A program made the translations under genes and the position numbers. A stretch of DNA of 64,000 nt from positions 4,349,001 to 4,413,000 of the forward strand of contig NC_092563.1 in the NCBI RefSeq assembly GCF_037975245.1. The letters are read 5' to 3'. The notes under the pieces were generated by a model that had not been told where the DNA came from, searched no databases, and was given only the letters and a program-made list of their open reading frames with translations. Of the stretch, positions 21,360 to 34,633 are shown piece by piece; the first letter of the stretch is position 1, and every line of letters starts with the position of its first letter. This DNA comes from Apostichopus japonicus (taxonomy: Eukaryota; Echinodermata; Holothuroidea; Aspidochirotida; Stichopodidae).

Positions 21360-21727
21360 TTAAAGGGTGTGAAGACTCGCGCAAAAAGAAACGTCTAATG
21401 CCGGTAATCTGACCTAGTTTCGAATGAGGTGTAACAGAAGTGTTAGACACCACCATCGATCCCAGAAAATACACACTCAGCTTGCTGCCATTGGTAATTA
21501 GACACTAGAGTACAGTCAGTACACAGCTGCTGTCAATACCCACAGCACAGTGTACAAACGATACAGCGATGGACATCTCAGGTCCAGCTAAAGATAACAA
21601 GGTATCACGTTTCATTACGGTCTGCATTTTGTAACGACAAGAGAAAAACTTCACTTGCAAGCAACGGAAAGTTAAATTTTTTAAAGATGTCGGCACGCTG
21701 TTTGGGACGAGCCATCAACGCCTTTAA
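21360..21727 (-). mobile_element. TTAA-flanked MITE, about 368 bp (copy 1)
   Basis: The left end is TTAAAGGGTGTGAAGACTCG, and the right end read inverted is TTAAAGGCGTTGATGGCTCG. TTAA sits at both borders. It is a diverged inverted copy of 52123-52492, sharing internal blocks such as ATGCCGGTAATCTGACCTA. TTAA target use resembles piggyBac-type elements, but no transposase is present to confirm the class. Confidence 0.75.
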
Positions 21728-22479
21728 CTTTTAGGCTGGCCGTTTTATCGGAGAGTGAAACATGTTGAAATCGGAGCATTAATTACCATTATTTAGCTTT
21801 CTAGCATATATGAAGACAATACTGATGACCGTCAAACCAAAAATGTTAAAATTGTTTTCGTTCACTATAATCGAATTATATACCTTTGTAAATCTCGGCC
21901 TATTTTAAGTCTATATTTATTTAAATTCTTCTTTGTTATTTTCTGTTGGGTAAGCTAGCTATATGACGTCCTATGTGTCAGATGCCTGTGACTCATCTCC
22001 CAAACACTCAGTAAAATGTGACGAAGTTTAATCTGAATAAACTTTGTTAAACCAGAAGAAAAGCACTCTCTAGAAGGATTTCAATCATCATGGTGTTAGG
22101 TGAGAAACTGGCGTATCTCAATTTACATATGTCGTGGTCTCTACATCCATAAGCCCATAATTAAAATGCGGGAAATTGCTATGGTTATATGCTATAATGA
22201 TCTTGTAACCTAACTTGGATAAAAGAGCTGATACCGGTAACCGGTAACAGCTCCTTTCGAAGGGAGACTGTTGATGATATCACTGAGTATTATTTACATT
22301 GACTTTAAGTTGCAAGGATATCATGTGACGCTTCTTCCGATTAGCAAACATTGTATTTGCTACTATACAGATGGTTGATCTGAGTGGACTCTACTAACAT
22401 GAAAGTGTTCTTGATCAAAACCTAAGGTAGTATACGCCCATTAAAAGCCCTATTGACTTACACACTAAATCACAAAAGT

Positions 22480-23130
22480 CAAGGGCGGCGGAAGCACTTT
22501 TAATCTGGGGGGGCACCGACATCAAAGGGCACTTTGCAGAAATTCGATTGGACTGATGCAGCCTTATATTTAGTACCCTTTATAACTCTTATTGTATTAT
22601 CTTATTTGCGTATACACATCACTCCATCAACGCCCCCCCCCCCCCCCTTCAAGGAAAATATGCATACTAGCACTGCAATATCCAATGTGCAAATTGGGAA
22701 ACAAGGAACAAGTTTCTTTATAGACAAAATGAGGTGAAATCATGCTAGTTGCTAATGTAGGAATCTTCCGAATTAGAGTTTATTTCTTGTCAATATCTTA
22801 ACAAATTTTTCCATTCGAAATAGCTTTGAGTTTGACCCACAGAAATTCATTAAAAGTCAGGTGCGTAGCCAGGATTTGCAAAGTTGTATGCACGACTAAC
22901 TGAGCGGAGCGCCACCATCGGTTGGCGCGGAGCGTACAAGAAAATTTTTGGTTTTACAAACCCCTCAGATGGCTGGAAACGGCCCTTCCCGAGTGTTCAT
23001 TCTGGTTCCCTGGCCTCTTGCTAACTTGAGACACCTCAATTTTTATGTAGAAAAAGGGCACATTTTTAACCTGAGGAAAAGTGGGGGGGGGGCACGTGCC
23101 CCCTGTGCCCCCCCGGTTCCGCCGCCCTTG
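22480..23130 (+). mobile_element. hAT-type MITE, 651 bp, perfect 8-bp target duplication
   Basis: The terminal inverted repeats begin CAAGGGCGGCGGAA at both ends. ACAAAAGT flanks both sides (22472-22479 and 23131-23138). It contains the hairpin core GCGCCACCATCGGTTGGCGC near 22909-22928 and C or G runs. The paralogous empty site near 20607 supports the exact borders. A dimeric relative lies at 60461-61556. Confidence 0.92.
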
Positions 23131-23534
23131 ACAAAAGTAATGTGGTCTCTAAGTCTAGATAGAAGTTCTCACTAGCTAATCGCTACCCACCACTGGATAC
23201 CTGACAAGATTTCCGTATCATGACCATGTAGAGTTTTTGCTATGAAAGCCTGAAGTCTTCATCACTTGTCACTTTTCATCAGTTGAAAATGAATAAGAAG
23301 CAATAATCGGTGATGTCATTCAGTATCATGAAACACGCCCCAGATCCCACCTATGTCCCCTAAACCCCACTCACCCTTAATAAAGACAAAAGAAGAGAAA
23401 GGCTTAATCCTTTTGTTCGGACCAAACTTTTCTAATCTTACACCTGAACTGACACCCTGCGGGAATTATTGTTTCTGTTATAATTGAATTAGTTTATATC
23501 ACACAAACATTTTAATTTTTTTCTTTCTTTGCAG

Positions 23535-23579
23535 GCATCAGAGCCGCAGTCAGAGAACGATGTAAAATCTGAAGGATAA
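23535..23579 (+). CDS. Possible orphan last exon (short acidic C-terminus)
   Basis: A strong pyrimidine tract ending in TTTCTTTGCAG precedes a phase-0 frame reading ASEPQSENDVKSEG and then TAA. The composition is typical of a disordered acidic C-terminus. No upstream plus-strand exon with a matching phase-0 donor was recognised, and the peptide is too short to assign to a family. A chance splice acceptor cannot be excluded. Confidence 0.3.
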   Translation, partial: ASEPQSENDVKSEG

Positions 23580-25306
23580 TCAATATCGAGTGTTTCGATA
23601 CATTTCATAATTTTTCTGTTTCTTGGACAAAATGATACTCGTAACTCCCTGCAAAATCGGACTATCTTTTAACTTCTTAAGTATGTAAGATCACAACTTT
23701 TTGAGACTTACAGGTAAAACAGGTCATTGTCAATAACTTAATCATTCAAACACTCTGATGTAGACAGGATCCTAACCCCCCCCCTCCCCACACACAAACA
23801 TCTAACCATTACATTGTATGAAGAAATTGTTACATTGATGCCTCTCTTACATATGGTTCCCACTCTTTTCAACAACAAAAAATTCCAGACTTTTTCAAGA
23901 CCAAAACTTGCTTCAAAGTTTACTATTAAGCCTAAACATTAACGTAATGTTAGTCTACTTAACTATAGTAGGCCTCCAAAGATGTTACTTGTAACTCTAG
24001 CAAGATATGCTAACCACTATAATTAAATTGCAAATCACAGGAGCATATACAGTGTCTTACACATCCAAAATTGACTACTCCGGAGACAAACTTGTTCTTT
24101 TTGGCCAAAAAAAGAAACTTCCTTTTGTTGTTGTAAGTAATCGTGAAGATAAGAACTGTTTAAATCAGTATATTCCTCACTTTTCCAGACTAAAATCTCA
24201 AACTTACTTACTGTCCTTACACTGGAACTGAGATCTTGCTGACCTCTTCTTCCTGACGTGGAATTGTATATTGGCGAATCTTGCATGTAACGATAATTAC
24301 TTCACGTGCATGATGATGGATACTGCACACAACTATAAATGATTCTCCTTTTGACCTAACATATAAAACACTGAACCTCACAAAAAATGCTATCAAATCA
24401 AAAAGTGATACTCAACGGGTTGTCTGTTTGTCTGGGACTAAAATATATTGCAGATGAGCAAAACAAATAGCAAAAAACTTAACATGGTGATCATTAAGAG
24501 AAACTTACATTTTACATTAAACCCTGAAACGAAATTTACGTTTTGTCAAGCCTACAAGGGATGACCAAATATGCTTTCCGTAAAAAACAGCCATAAGCAA
24601 GCTCAGTCTAATTATGATACAATGCCAGATTAGCTTTACAACGGTTCCATATTCAATTAAAGAATAAAACATACAATACTAAACAGGCAAACTGTACATA
24701 AATGAGGCTATCTAACTTGTAAGCAATGTGATGATGGGTTCAGTTTAATTACCTGTTATGTTATAAATAGCCCTAGCATATGTAATTACTTGTAAAGCTA
24801 TTAATAGCCCTGCTGTCCTAGCATATTTACCAAAATGTTTAACACAGTGGAATGTGACACGTTAAAAATATGTAACAGGCTAACATGACAGCAAAGCAGC
24901 CTAATGCATGCACATTAATAAAAAATAAAAAAAGTAAAAATTTTCAAACATTCACTCAATAACATGCCTTTATCTTTTACTTCGAAAAATGAGTTCTACT
25001 GTTTTCACTACAGATAATATATATCTGAAATTTTTCATGGGATTGCAAGACCGATATAAATATGTCATTTTTGAACAAATGATGACAATCACATTTATTC
25101 AAAATGATTTTATAGAGGGTTATGATTCAGTTGACATGATAGCTGTTTTCGAATTTCTTCCGACTTGCCGTGGTTGTAAATTCTTAGTGTGCCGATTTTC
25201 ACGACCCTTTCAGATGGAAAGATGCAATCCTAGGACCAGTCAAAAGAATAGTCTGTCTGCGCTTGCTAAATATATAAACATTTATTCAACTGCTTCCACG
25301 TAGGAA
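23580..25306. other. Non-genic stretch and presumed RABIF 3' flank
   Basis: No exon or mobile element was recognised. The right end should carry the RABIF 3' untranslated region; an AATAAA on the minus strand lies at 25286-25281, only about 20 bases after the stop, so another downstream signal may be used. Confidence 0.4.
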
Positions 25307-27721
25307 TTATTCGTGTTTGACTCTTGACAATGCGACATAAAGATTAATAGCGTCAGCTAAATCCTGGCATCCTATCGGTCCGACTTCACAATCGGCACAT
25401 ATCAAGAATTTTTTGTTCTCCACTGTATTTGAAAAACCAACATTTTCAAATGTAAACATGTCTTTGACCAACCAAAAGTCAGTTAGGGTTTCTCCATCGT
25501 CAGGTGCTTGGTTTTCTGATTTTTTCTTCATGTGTGGTAAGAAAATCTGTCGAGGAGATGCGAGGATGTGAGAGGTATTAGATTGAAAATTTGGCAAATC
25601 AAACATTGATATTCATATATATTTATTGACTAAATTCAGCTTATTTCAACTAATGGAATAAAGACTCGCATTTGCATGTCATATAAATATCAGGTATGCT
25701 TTATCTACAGTAGTATCTAAACAAGTACAAACTACAGATCCTTGTGCAACTGCAAACAATGTAGAGATGTGTTATTAATTTGCAATAACTGTTGTCAGTA
25801 TTTGAAAGGATGTCTGTGGTGTACTGAAATAATTCATGCTTAAACAAGTAAGACGAGGGCTACAACATGATAGACCTTGTACCCTCATCAGTATATAACA
25901 AGATAACCACAGGCCTGTATGTAGATGTCAGGGTTTTAATGGGTTTTTTTTTTGGGCGGGGGGGAGAGAAAGCATCAACCATTATATGCACTGGTACAAA
26001 CTTACAGTATAGAACTTTTATTCCAATTTTTATTGAAAATCCCTTTAAGATTTGTTATCATAGACTGAGAGCTCTACATGAGATTGTTAACATGCACAGA
26101 GGGAAATATTTTGACAACTTACAGTAATCTGGTATAAATCACACACAAAAACTGGCCAATTGCAGGCCAATTGAGATAACTTTTTGACCCCTGAATCTCA
26201 GAGGGTTAAACTGCATAATGGCCACTTGAGTGTGTTTAACGCAATACTATATATCTACTTTCCTTGAACTTTCCTTATAAAGTTGATTCAACTTATGTTT
26301 GATGAGATAATGTGTTTACAAGCTGTTTTTGGCTATTTCCCATTAAGTCCCACCAACTCATGAATGTTAATGAGGTCAAAGTTGTTGTTGCAAAGAGCAT
26401 ACACTTATATAGTTACATGACCATACCAGCTATGACCTAAATCGGACATTCTGTTGAAGAGAGATTGACATTTAAAGCCCACTCATTAATATTCATGAGA
26501 TGGGAACCCACAGACAACAGGGCACATCTATGCATCATGGGGCACCTACCCAGTATGACATTGATTCAACTTGCTGGTCTTGAGATAATGTGCTTACATT
26601 TACAAGATTTTCACTGTGATAACTCTCTAGCCACGCCCATTCATGAATAATAATATATTTCTTGATTATATGACCATGTATCTATCGTCAACTGACATCC
26701 AATACCAAGTATGAACTAAATCACTCATACCGTTGAAAAAATTGCCATTGTTAGAATTTTACATTCGGCCCCACCCATACATCAATATGCAAGAGATGGG
26801 AACCACAAACAATAGTGCACATCTACACATCATGGGGCATCTACCTACCAAGCATGAAATAGACTCATCTTGTGCTTCTTGAGATATCGCTGTCACATAC
26901 GCACACACACACACAAACATGCCAGCACAATTGTAATGGTTACTGAGCCTTTGGCTTTGTTACCAAAAAATATTTATTTATTTCAATTATCTTTCAGGCA
27001 CAGTCTTTCAAGGTAGCCAGGAAATGGCTCTTTTGACCCTATGGGAATCTTTTATATAAATATGCTTACTGATACTTTTTTATTATACAAGATGATAATT
27101 TGTCAAAAGTTACTGAACTCAATCATTGCACAATTATTTCTTTTTACTTAAAACTACACATGCATCATAAGATGAATTAAGACTTTGAGCAATATGCCTG
27201 TCTAACTAAATGCAGTCTACAGTACCTTAGACATAAGCACTTTAAGGGTATCGTGTGCAGTATACAACAAGAACACCACCCTTACTCAACAAACATCCGG
27301 TGAATAGCCACGACCTGGCATTCCCATTGCCTTCGTCCACCCCTCAACATAACTCATATTCATATATACGTGCAATCTATAAGGAGCACAAATATCGATG
27401 GGGGAATAGTTTTACGCTAGCACTGACTTCGTGTGTTATTGCTCCGAGATGTACCAACACATGTACTGGCATAAACGTTTGCCAAGGTACAGTACCACAG
27501 TATAAGCCTAGGCTAGTCTAACTATGCCTAGCCTAGGCCTACACTGCTTTTAGTGCGAGCCGTCCTACCTCTTTCTTCACATGGACTGCATCGCCCTTGC
27601 GAAGAATAGTGCTTCCACACCTTTCACATTTGAGATGTTTTGCATTTTTACCATCCTCAAGAAGTGAACTCAAATCATTAGCTTCTGAACTAGCTGCACA
27701 GTCTGATTGTTCAGAGGCCAT
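25307..27721 (-). CDS. RABIF: Rab-interacting factor / guanine nucleotide exchange factor MSS4
   Basis: Two coding exons: 27721-27569 (51 residues, starting MASEQSDCAASS) and 25546-25307 (79 residues plus TAA), joined at phase 0 with donor GAG|GTAGGA and acceptor GACAG|ATT. The total is 130 residues; human RABIF has 123. The MSS4 fold is shown by two CxxC zinc pairs, C32/C35 in KCERCGS and C101/C104 in ICADCEVGPIG, and by the family block WLVKDMFTFENVGF with YVALSRV near the end. MSS4 binds nucleotide-free secretory Rab GTPases and acts as a slow exchange factor or chaperone in exocytic trafficking. The intron is about 2 kb. The start was chosen as the first ATG, with in-frame sequence above it not looking coding. 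The length is normal and there are no breaks. Confidence 0.95.
26340..26900. repeat. Degenerate ~300-bp tandem dimer in the RABIF intron
   Basis: Two units share AGATGGGAACC, the block CACATCTA.(G/C)CATCATGGGGCA, TATGA(A/C)CTAAATC and CTTGAGATA, starting near 26340 and 26640. The second ends in an ACACAC tract. It looks like an internally duplicated old repeat; no open frame is involved. Confidence 0.6.
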
Positions 27722-27879
27722 TCTTAGCTGTACAATTTCGCTTTAAAACTAAGTTAATTCGTGCAATCACTCTTACGGCACACAGTCTATGGTCTGTTTT
27801 TGTATAGACAATGGTTCGTGCACGGATCGGAAGTAAGATTCAGTACCTAAATGTATAGCAGGCCAAATGCCCAAAGATT

Positions 27880-29030
27880 TCGGTCCAAAACGTGGATTAA
27901 CCTGATACATCAACCAATTACCAAAGTTTTTCGCAAAGGATATTCGCAAAATATCCAGGTTTATCGCCGCGTAACTTGGATTCTTGAAAGAAAATGTGGA
28001 TTATAGATTAAAAAAAAAAAAAACTTGGATTATCAGAAATAAAACTGCCGGATTCTTGGCGAACTTACCTGGATTATCATAATCTGGCGGTCGAAAAACT
28101 TGTAGATAAGACAGTTTTTCGGTCGATAAACATGGATTAGCATAGGCGTACGAGGCGCGGGGGGGGGGGGGGGCAGGGGGAAGACTGCCCCCCAAATTTC
28201 CAGAGGACAAGAAATTCGGGCAAAAGTCCTGAAAGATTCGGGCAGCCTAAGAGGAGAAAAAAAATTAATAAATATATATATATATGCAATAGCTTGCCCG
28301 AATCTTATTTAAATTTTTGCCCGACAATTCCGTGGAGAGCGTTTTGTTTTTCCCCTTCAAACTGATGTTACCATTTTTTTCTTCTAATTTACCACATTTT
28401 TGGGGAAGTGTAAATTTCTATAACGTGAGATTATAAAAATAAAGAATGTTTAGATGCAACTTGCAAGGCCTCAGAGGTGCCATTTCCGGCAATCTGAAAG
28501 GCATTTTTTGCCAACAAATTTCTTGTGCGCTACGCGCCAACCGATGGTGGCGCTCCGCTTAGATAGTGTCACGGGAACTTTCGGGAACAAAAGTTTCTGC
28601 CCCATCAAACTGAAATGGTCCCGTATGCCTATGTGGATTAGGATTACTAAATAAAATCTTGGAATATCGCATGAAGAAACAAGATGATCAGCAAAAAACC
28701 TAGATTTTTTGGAATAACATCCAGGTGTATCTGTTGAAAATCATGGGTCTATATATTTTTCGGTCGATAATCGAAGGTTTTCGCTGATATACTCAACATT
28801 TTGAACCGATCAATCCAAGTTTATCGGCCGATAATTATCCAAGTTTTCGAAGACTATCCAGGTAGTAGGCGATAATATAGGTTTTTTCAATTTATAATCC
28901 AAGTTTATCGATGACCGGATTGTAGACAGATAATTAATTTAGGTTATTGCTAGACAACATTGATTACCCGTAAGAAAACCTGGACTCTCGAGCGACAAAC
29001 CTGGAATATCTAATCTGGTTTACCATAAAT
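27880..29030. repeat. Degenerate GGATTATC-type short tandem repeat region
   Basis: Motifs such as CCTGGATTATC, ACTTGGATT and TTTCGGTCGATAA recur irregularly on both sides of the MITE at 28141-28633, which inserted into one of them. It is non-coding. Confidence 0.6.
28141..28633 (+). mobile_element. hAT-type MITE, 493 bp, perfect 8-bp target duplication
   Basis: It starts CATAGGCGTACGAGG and ends CCGTATGCCTATG, inverted to CATAGGCATACGG. TGGATTAG flanks both sides (28133-28140 and 28634-28641). A run of about 14 G follows the left end, and the shared hairpin core GCGCCAACCGATGGTGGCGC lies near 28534-28553. No coding capacity. Confidence 0.9.
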
Positions 29031-29094
29031 AATTTACTTCATTTTTGGTTTCGTTGAATATCGTAACCTTTGTAATCTTGATGGCGTATATGTG

Positions 29095-30290
29095 TGTGTG
29101 CGATTGTGACGCCTGCAGCTTGTAAACACGATATCTCAAGAAGGGAATGTTGGACCAAGTTCATGTTTAGTGTGTAGTTATAGAGTAAGCCTATTGTTTT
29201 TGGTTGAGGCCAAAGGTCATTTGGGCTCAGCAAGCCTGGTCAAAATGTGGAAACATTGTAAACGCAATATCTCAAGAAGGGAAGCTTGGAAAGACCTCAT
29301 ATTTGGTATGTAGATGTACCACATTAAGTACAGGCAGCTTTTGTTTTTGGTGGAGGTCAAAGGTAATTTGGGTCACCAGGGGTCAAATTGTGAAATCATT
29401 GTAAAAACGATATTTAAAGAAGGGAAGCATGGGCAGACCTAACTTGTAGTGTGTAGACGTACCATATTGAGTACAAGAAGCCTATTGTGGAGGTCAAGGG
29501 TCTTTGTAAACGCCTTGGTGGAGGTCAAGGGTCTTTTGGGATCACCAGGGGTCAAATTGTGAAATCATTGTAAACCCGATATCTCAAGAAGGGAAGCTTG
29601 GGCAGACCTCATATTTAGAATTTAGACGTACTCCATTGAGTACAACAAGCCTATTGTTTTTGGTGGAGTTCAAGGGTCTTTTGGGGTCACCAGAGGTCAA
29701 ATTTTGACAACTTTGTAAACACGATATCTCGAGAAGGGAAGATCGGACCAATTCATATTTAGTGTGTAGACATACCACATTGAGTACAGGAAGCTTAATG
29801 TTTTTGGTGTATGTCAAAGGTCATTGGGGACAGCAGGTCAAATCGTGACAACCTTGTAAACATGATATTGCCAGAAAGGACAGATATTTGGTTTGTAGAT
29901 GTACCAAATTTAAAGAGCCTATTATTGCTTTTGGTGGAGGTAAAAGGTCATTTAAAGTCAACAAGTGCCAAACATTTACTTCACTCCCCCTTACCTGTCT
30001 CTCCACACTTACACATCTTCCTAAACAATAATATTGCAAGGGAAGCTTGGACAGATCGCACATTTGGAATGTAATTGTACCACATTGAGTACAAGAAGCC
30101 TAATGTTGTGGGTGGAGGTCAATGGTCGTTTGAGTTCACCAGGGGTCAGATTGTGAAACCATGTTTTACACAATATTTCAACAAGGACTGATGTCATATT
30201 TAGTATGTTGATGTATATCACATTTGGTACAAGAAGCTTGTTGTTGAGGTCAATGGTCATTTCAGGACAGCCTGTGTCACTGTGAACTTT
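29095..30290. repeat. ~140-bp satellite array, about 8 units
   Basis: Units start TTGTAAACACGATATCTCAA, with starts near 29117, 29255, 29399, 29567, 29712 and 29854, followed by two decayed units. Later in each unit are GTACCACATTGAGTACA and TGGTGGAGGTCAAAGGTCAT. The array opens after a GT-rich tract. The same family occurs just after PNP-A at 37870-38290. Confidence 0.9.
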
Positions 30291-30525
30291 TCACTGTATT
30301 AATTACTAATATCAATTATGTTATACACCCTCACTATATACTACGTCAGATTCATGAAGAAAATAGCTCATGTTACATAATCGAAACCACTATGCATTTT
30401 TGCATTATGGTTATATCTTAGAAAGAAGTCAATGTTTTTAATTCTAGGCGTCAAGACAAACTTAAGTTTTGCATGAATTCTACGAATGGGAACTATAATA
30501 TCCGGTTACACCTTTTCCGGTTCCG

Positions 30526-30551
30526 TTCCGCGAAAATATAACCGCGCCAAA
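30526..30551 (+). promoter_or_regulatory. E2F-like motifs upstream of PNP-A
   Basis: TTCCGCGAAAA (30526-30536) and GCGCCAAA (30544-30551) both resemble E2F sites (TTTSSCGC in either orientation). They sit in a CG-containing island of an otherwise AT-rich region, shortly before the presumed untranslated first exon. Motif match only. Confidence 0.4.
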
Positions 30552-30559
30552 TTGTTTTA

Positions 30560-30798
30560 CTTGCGTCGCCCACATTGATCGGAACCTTAGAAGAACAGAA
30601 TACTGACTTCTTTCGGCATTAAATCCACAATCAAGTTGAAGAGAAGTTCGTTTGAAAGTTGAAAACGCCTGTTATTTTTATTTTCCTTCAACTTGAAATA
30701 GATCATAAATTAATTCAAAAGTAATTTCGTGTTTCAGTTAGCTCGATCTGTGTTAGCCTTTACTAGTACTAGTAGTACTTTACTTAGAACTATTACAA
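30560..30798 (+). other. Probable untranslated first exon of PNP-A (5' border approximate)
   Basis: A strong donor GTAAGT starts at 30799, and a good acceptor TTTATTTCAG ends at 31135, 32 bases before the PNP-A ATG. This predicts a 5' untranslated exon and a 337-bp intron (30799-31135). The transcription start is a guess from the E2F-like motifs. Confidence 0.5.
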
Positions 30799-31167
30799 GT
30801 AAGTAGTACAGACGCTCCCAACGTGTACCCTTTTAAGTTAGATAAAATAGGCCTATGGGCCTACAAACAAGGCTACATATTGCTGCACTCGGTGGCATAG
30901 AGTAGACCTAGGCCTAACTTCAGGGCTTTGCCTTAGCCCTTATACTAAGTTAGGCCTGTATTGCTATGCCTAAGTATAATTACAATTAAAAGACAAGGGC
31001 CTATCAAAGTGGGCCTTGGCTAAAATTAAGATTAAAATGTTTGGTGTTTTTATGGAATTTTTTACTGAGCAGTATAATTAAGGAGTATATTTTTAAATGT
31101 GTAAATGAGCCATCATAACTTTATATTTATTTCAGATATTTAGACAGTCATTGCAAAAACTTTCAAG

Positions 31168-34100
31168 ATGTCAAAAGAAGATACTCCGTAAGTAAAGCAA
31201 AGCCAAAGTCTGGACTATAGTTTAGTCCAGGTGGCAAGCATTGATTGTCCTTGATGCATGTATAGCAGGGGGGCAGATCTTCAATATAAAAAAAAAAATG
31301 AAAACAAAACAGGAAGTTTTGACTAAAAGAGAATTTGAACCAATGATTTTTTAATAAACAAAACACAAATTCTTTGTCTACAATAATGCTCAAGTCCAAC
31401 CAGTTATGCCAGGTCTCCATAGGTCATAATTGCCAAAGTCGTCACTTTTCTAGAAACTGATTATTGACACAAAGCTATGTACACAAAATGCAACAGCCCT
31501 TGTTTCAGAGCAATTTTAAGTTGATGTGTTAACCAAATGTTATGATTTCAGAACCTGATGTGTTAGTTAGCAAGCCATTTTGTTGGTTAGCTATTTAACT
31601 ATTCAAAGAAGGGAATTAACACACAATACTTTGTGAAATTTCTGTAAGTAACTTACTGTACATTACCATGGTGATATGTTATGTTTATTTGCCAGATTTG
31701 ATGTAACACTTTTGTGTTCTTCTTGATAGATATTCATATGAGCAGTTGGAAAAGTTTGCAACAATCATTAAAGAGAAAACTGGAAGTTTCCATCCTAGCA
31801 TTGGCATCATAGCCGGTTCTGGCCAAGGTGTATTGGTAGAGGCTGTACAGAATGCTATAACTATTCCATACACAGATATTGAAGGATTTCCTCAAAGTAC
31901 AGGTAAGTGCCATGCCCAATTGATGAGCTAGTGAACATTGATTACAAAATAAAAGTATTTATTTTAATAATTCAGATATTTAAATTTCTTAAAAAATTTC
32001 CATGCCAAAATCTGGATTATATGATAACTTCAAATTTACCTATTGTGCATAATGGGAAGTGTTCAGTGGTATAGGATACCAATTTCCCATAACAATTTAG
32101 CTCATAAAATTTGACCTTCAAAAGCAAAATAACGTATAGCGATACGGTTTTTGGAAATTTCCGATTCGCTTGGATTGGCACGAAATTATATACAATAAAT
32201 TATTATGTATGCATTGCAACATTTTATATCAAATAGAAGCATATATTACTTCAGCACTGGTAAAATAAATGTTCACTAATGACATAAAGTAGAAGACTGC
32301 CTTTTGAGCTTGATCAATGTAATCATATTTCTAATTAAACTAAACTGCATTTGCAAAATGACCAAAACTTGACGACCAAAAGGTTAAAGGGTGACAGTTA
32401 CAGTGAGACCACCATCTACCCCACCAAGTTTAGGTTGCAATGTCCTTGCAATTCATGAAATGTAGCAACTTAGTGCAACATTTTCCCACACAAAAACACA
32501 AAACAAAACAATTATTTTTTCAAACAGAGTTAATCAGCTAGTAATCAATTGTATATACTCATTGTGGGAAACACATTCCAGCCCAAAGAAGTGTGATTAC
32601 AAGCTATCAGTATTGACCTAAAATATGCTAGAAAGTCATATGCATGGTCACCCATGCTAAATTGTTAACAAGAACTTCATTGCCACTTTAAAAGTCTAAC
32701 CATCCTTAAAGGGTTGGTTCAGTTGTCATACATGTTTATGTTATATGAAAGAGGACAATAAAAGAAACACAATGGTGAAAAAAACTGTTCAAATATCTTT
32801 TTCCGTTAAAGAGATATTCAAGTGTAAAGTTTCATCAGATTGTGTAGAAACTGCTGAAATCTGACTAGCTGTGATGTCACATCCTCACATTCCTGAAAAG
32901 TCTTTGTTTTTTTCTCTAAATATTTTGTGAGATTTCATGACTTTCAACCAAAAGATATGTCAGGAGATCTCATATTTGTCAAAGGAAGTATTTGAGATTA
33001 AACATCTGACGAATTTTTGATGATATTATTTTCAAATGTGTCAAAAGATGTAAATAATTTTAAAGAAATATATTCACAAATGTTAAGGAAGTGAGGATGT
33101 GACGTCACACCCTCACAGTAAGTCTTTCTACACCAGTCGTTTTCAAAGAAATTTTGATATCCTCAAAGCCTCATATCTCCTTAACAGAGCATGCTATCAT
33201 GGTAGTTTCTTCACTGTTCTTTTTGTCTTTTTGTTCTCTTTCATACAAAATAGACATGTCAAACACCTGAACCAATCCTTTAAGATATTTTATTGTCTGG
33301 TTTAATACTCCAGTTACTCCTCAATGGCTTGGAAAAATATGTACGATCAGAACGTCGAGGAAAATACTTTTTGAAAAGTTATCGCAATTTTTAGCGTGCT
33401 AATATGAGGGGTCAATATTGATGACCTTTAAAGTGCGTGAAATTTCATTAAAATAAGAAGTTTTGTGACCATCTGCTTTTAACACGTAAACTCAAATCCA
33501 GAATGTTTTGTCTCTGTTTATTTTCAATTTATTTAGTTGCTGGTCATTCGGGAGAGTTTGTGGTTGGTAAAATCGGTGATAAAGATGTCCTGGTTATGTC
33601 AGGGAGGCTGCACTTATACGAAGGTTACCCAGCATGGAAGGTACAGACATGTTTCTCACCCTCCATCCATCCCCAGCCTATTCTTATCCTACCATACCCC
33701 TACCCTGCAATCAAGATTGTGGTGAAAAGTAGGCAAAAGGTGTCGGGAACAGTTGTCCTTTAAATACTTTTTCTTTATAATATAGTTTCTCTTAGTGGAG
33801 CATGAACAGTACAACTCTTTGATATCCGGACAAGCGAGCAGAGGTCATTCTGATATGAAATACTCTGAAAAATAGATTTTCATGTAATGTAGTCAATTTT
33901 TTCATTCTAGTTGTCCATCAGGAAATAATTCAGTGTTCAAAATTTGTGTAGCTGTTTTGCAAAAGTTCTGAATTTTGTTGACGTCTCTTATAAAGTACTG
34001 TGTACAAAACTGTTATATATCCTTGCATTTGTATGCCCATATTGTATAGCAAGTTGTGATGAGTTAGTACTGGACGAATTATTCCCAGTTTATACATAGT

Positions 34101-34590
34101 GCAAAATGTGTTTCAAAATAGTGAAATAATACAGTATTGGGAAATGTGTGCAAATGGTGCTTTGTTGCCGAGGTAACAGGACTGCAGAGATGGCAAAATC
34201 ATAAACTGAGGAATGATGAGATCAATCACCTAGACTTGTTACACTTTACATCGCCAGAGGGGTTGGTACCTTTTGGGGAAGGTAGAGAGGTGTGGCTATG
34301 TCCATCTTAAATGCAGTATTTTATATGCTAACATTCCAACATCCAAAAAAAGAAGCAACCAAGAAATAACATCGAAACTACAGCTTAATAGAACACACAA
34401 GACTAGTCTCAACAGAAACCTGTCTTTCATGAGCACCCATGCGAGAATCCAAGCCGAGGTACAGGGTCTAAGTTTTTCTTTCACTCCATTAATACAACTG
34501 AAGAAGGGTGGTTTGCCTGAAATATGTATCTTTTTCTGTAAACATTCAAGTTGGCATGAATTTATCCGTTTTTTCAATTTTTGCTGTTCT

Positions 34591-34633
<43 letters not shown>

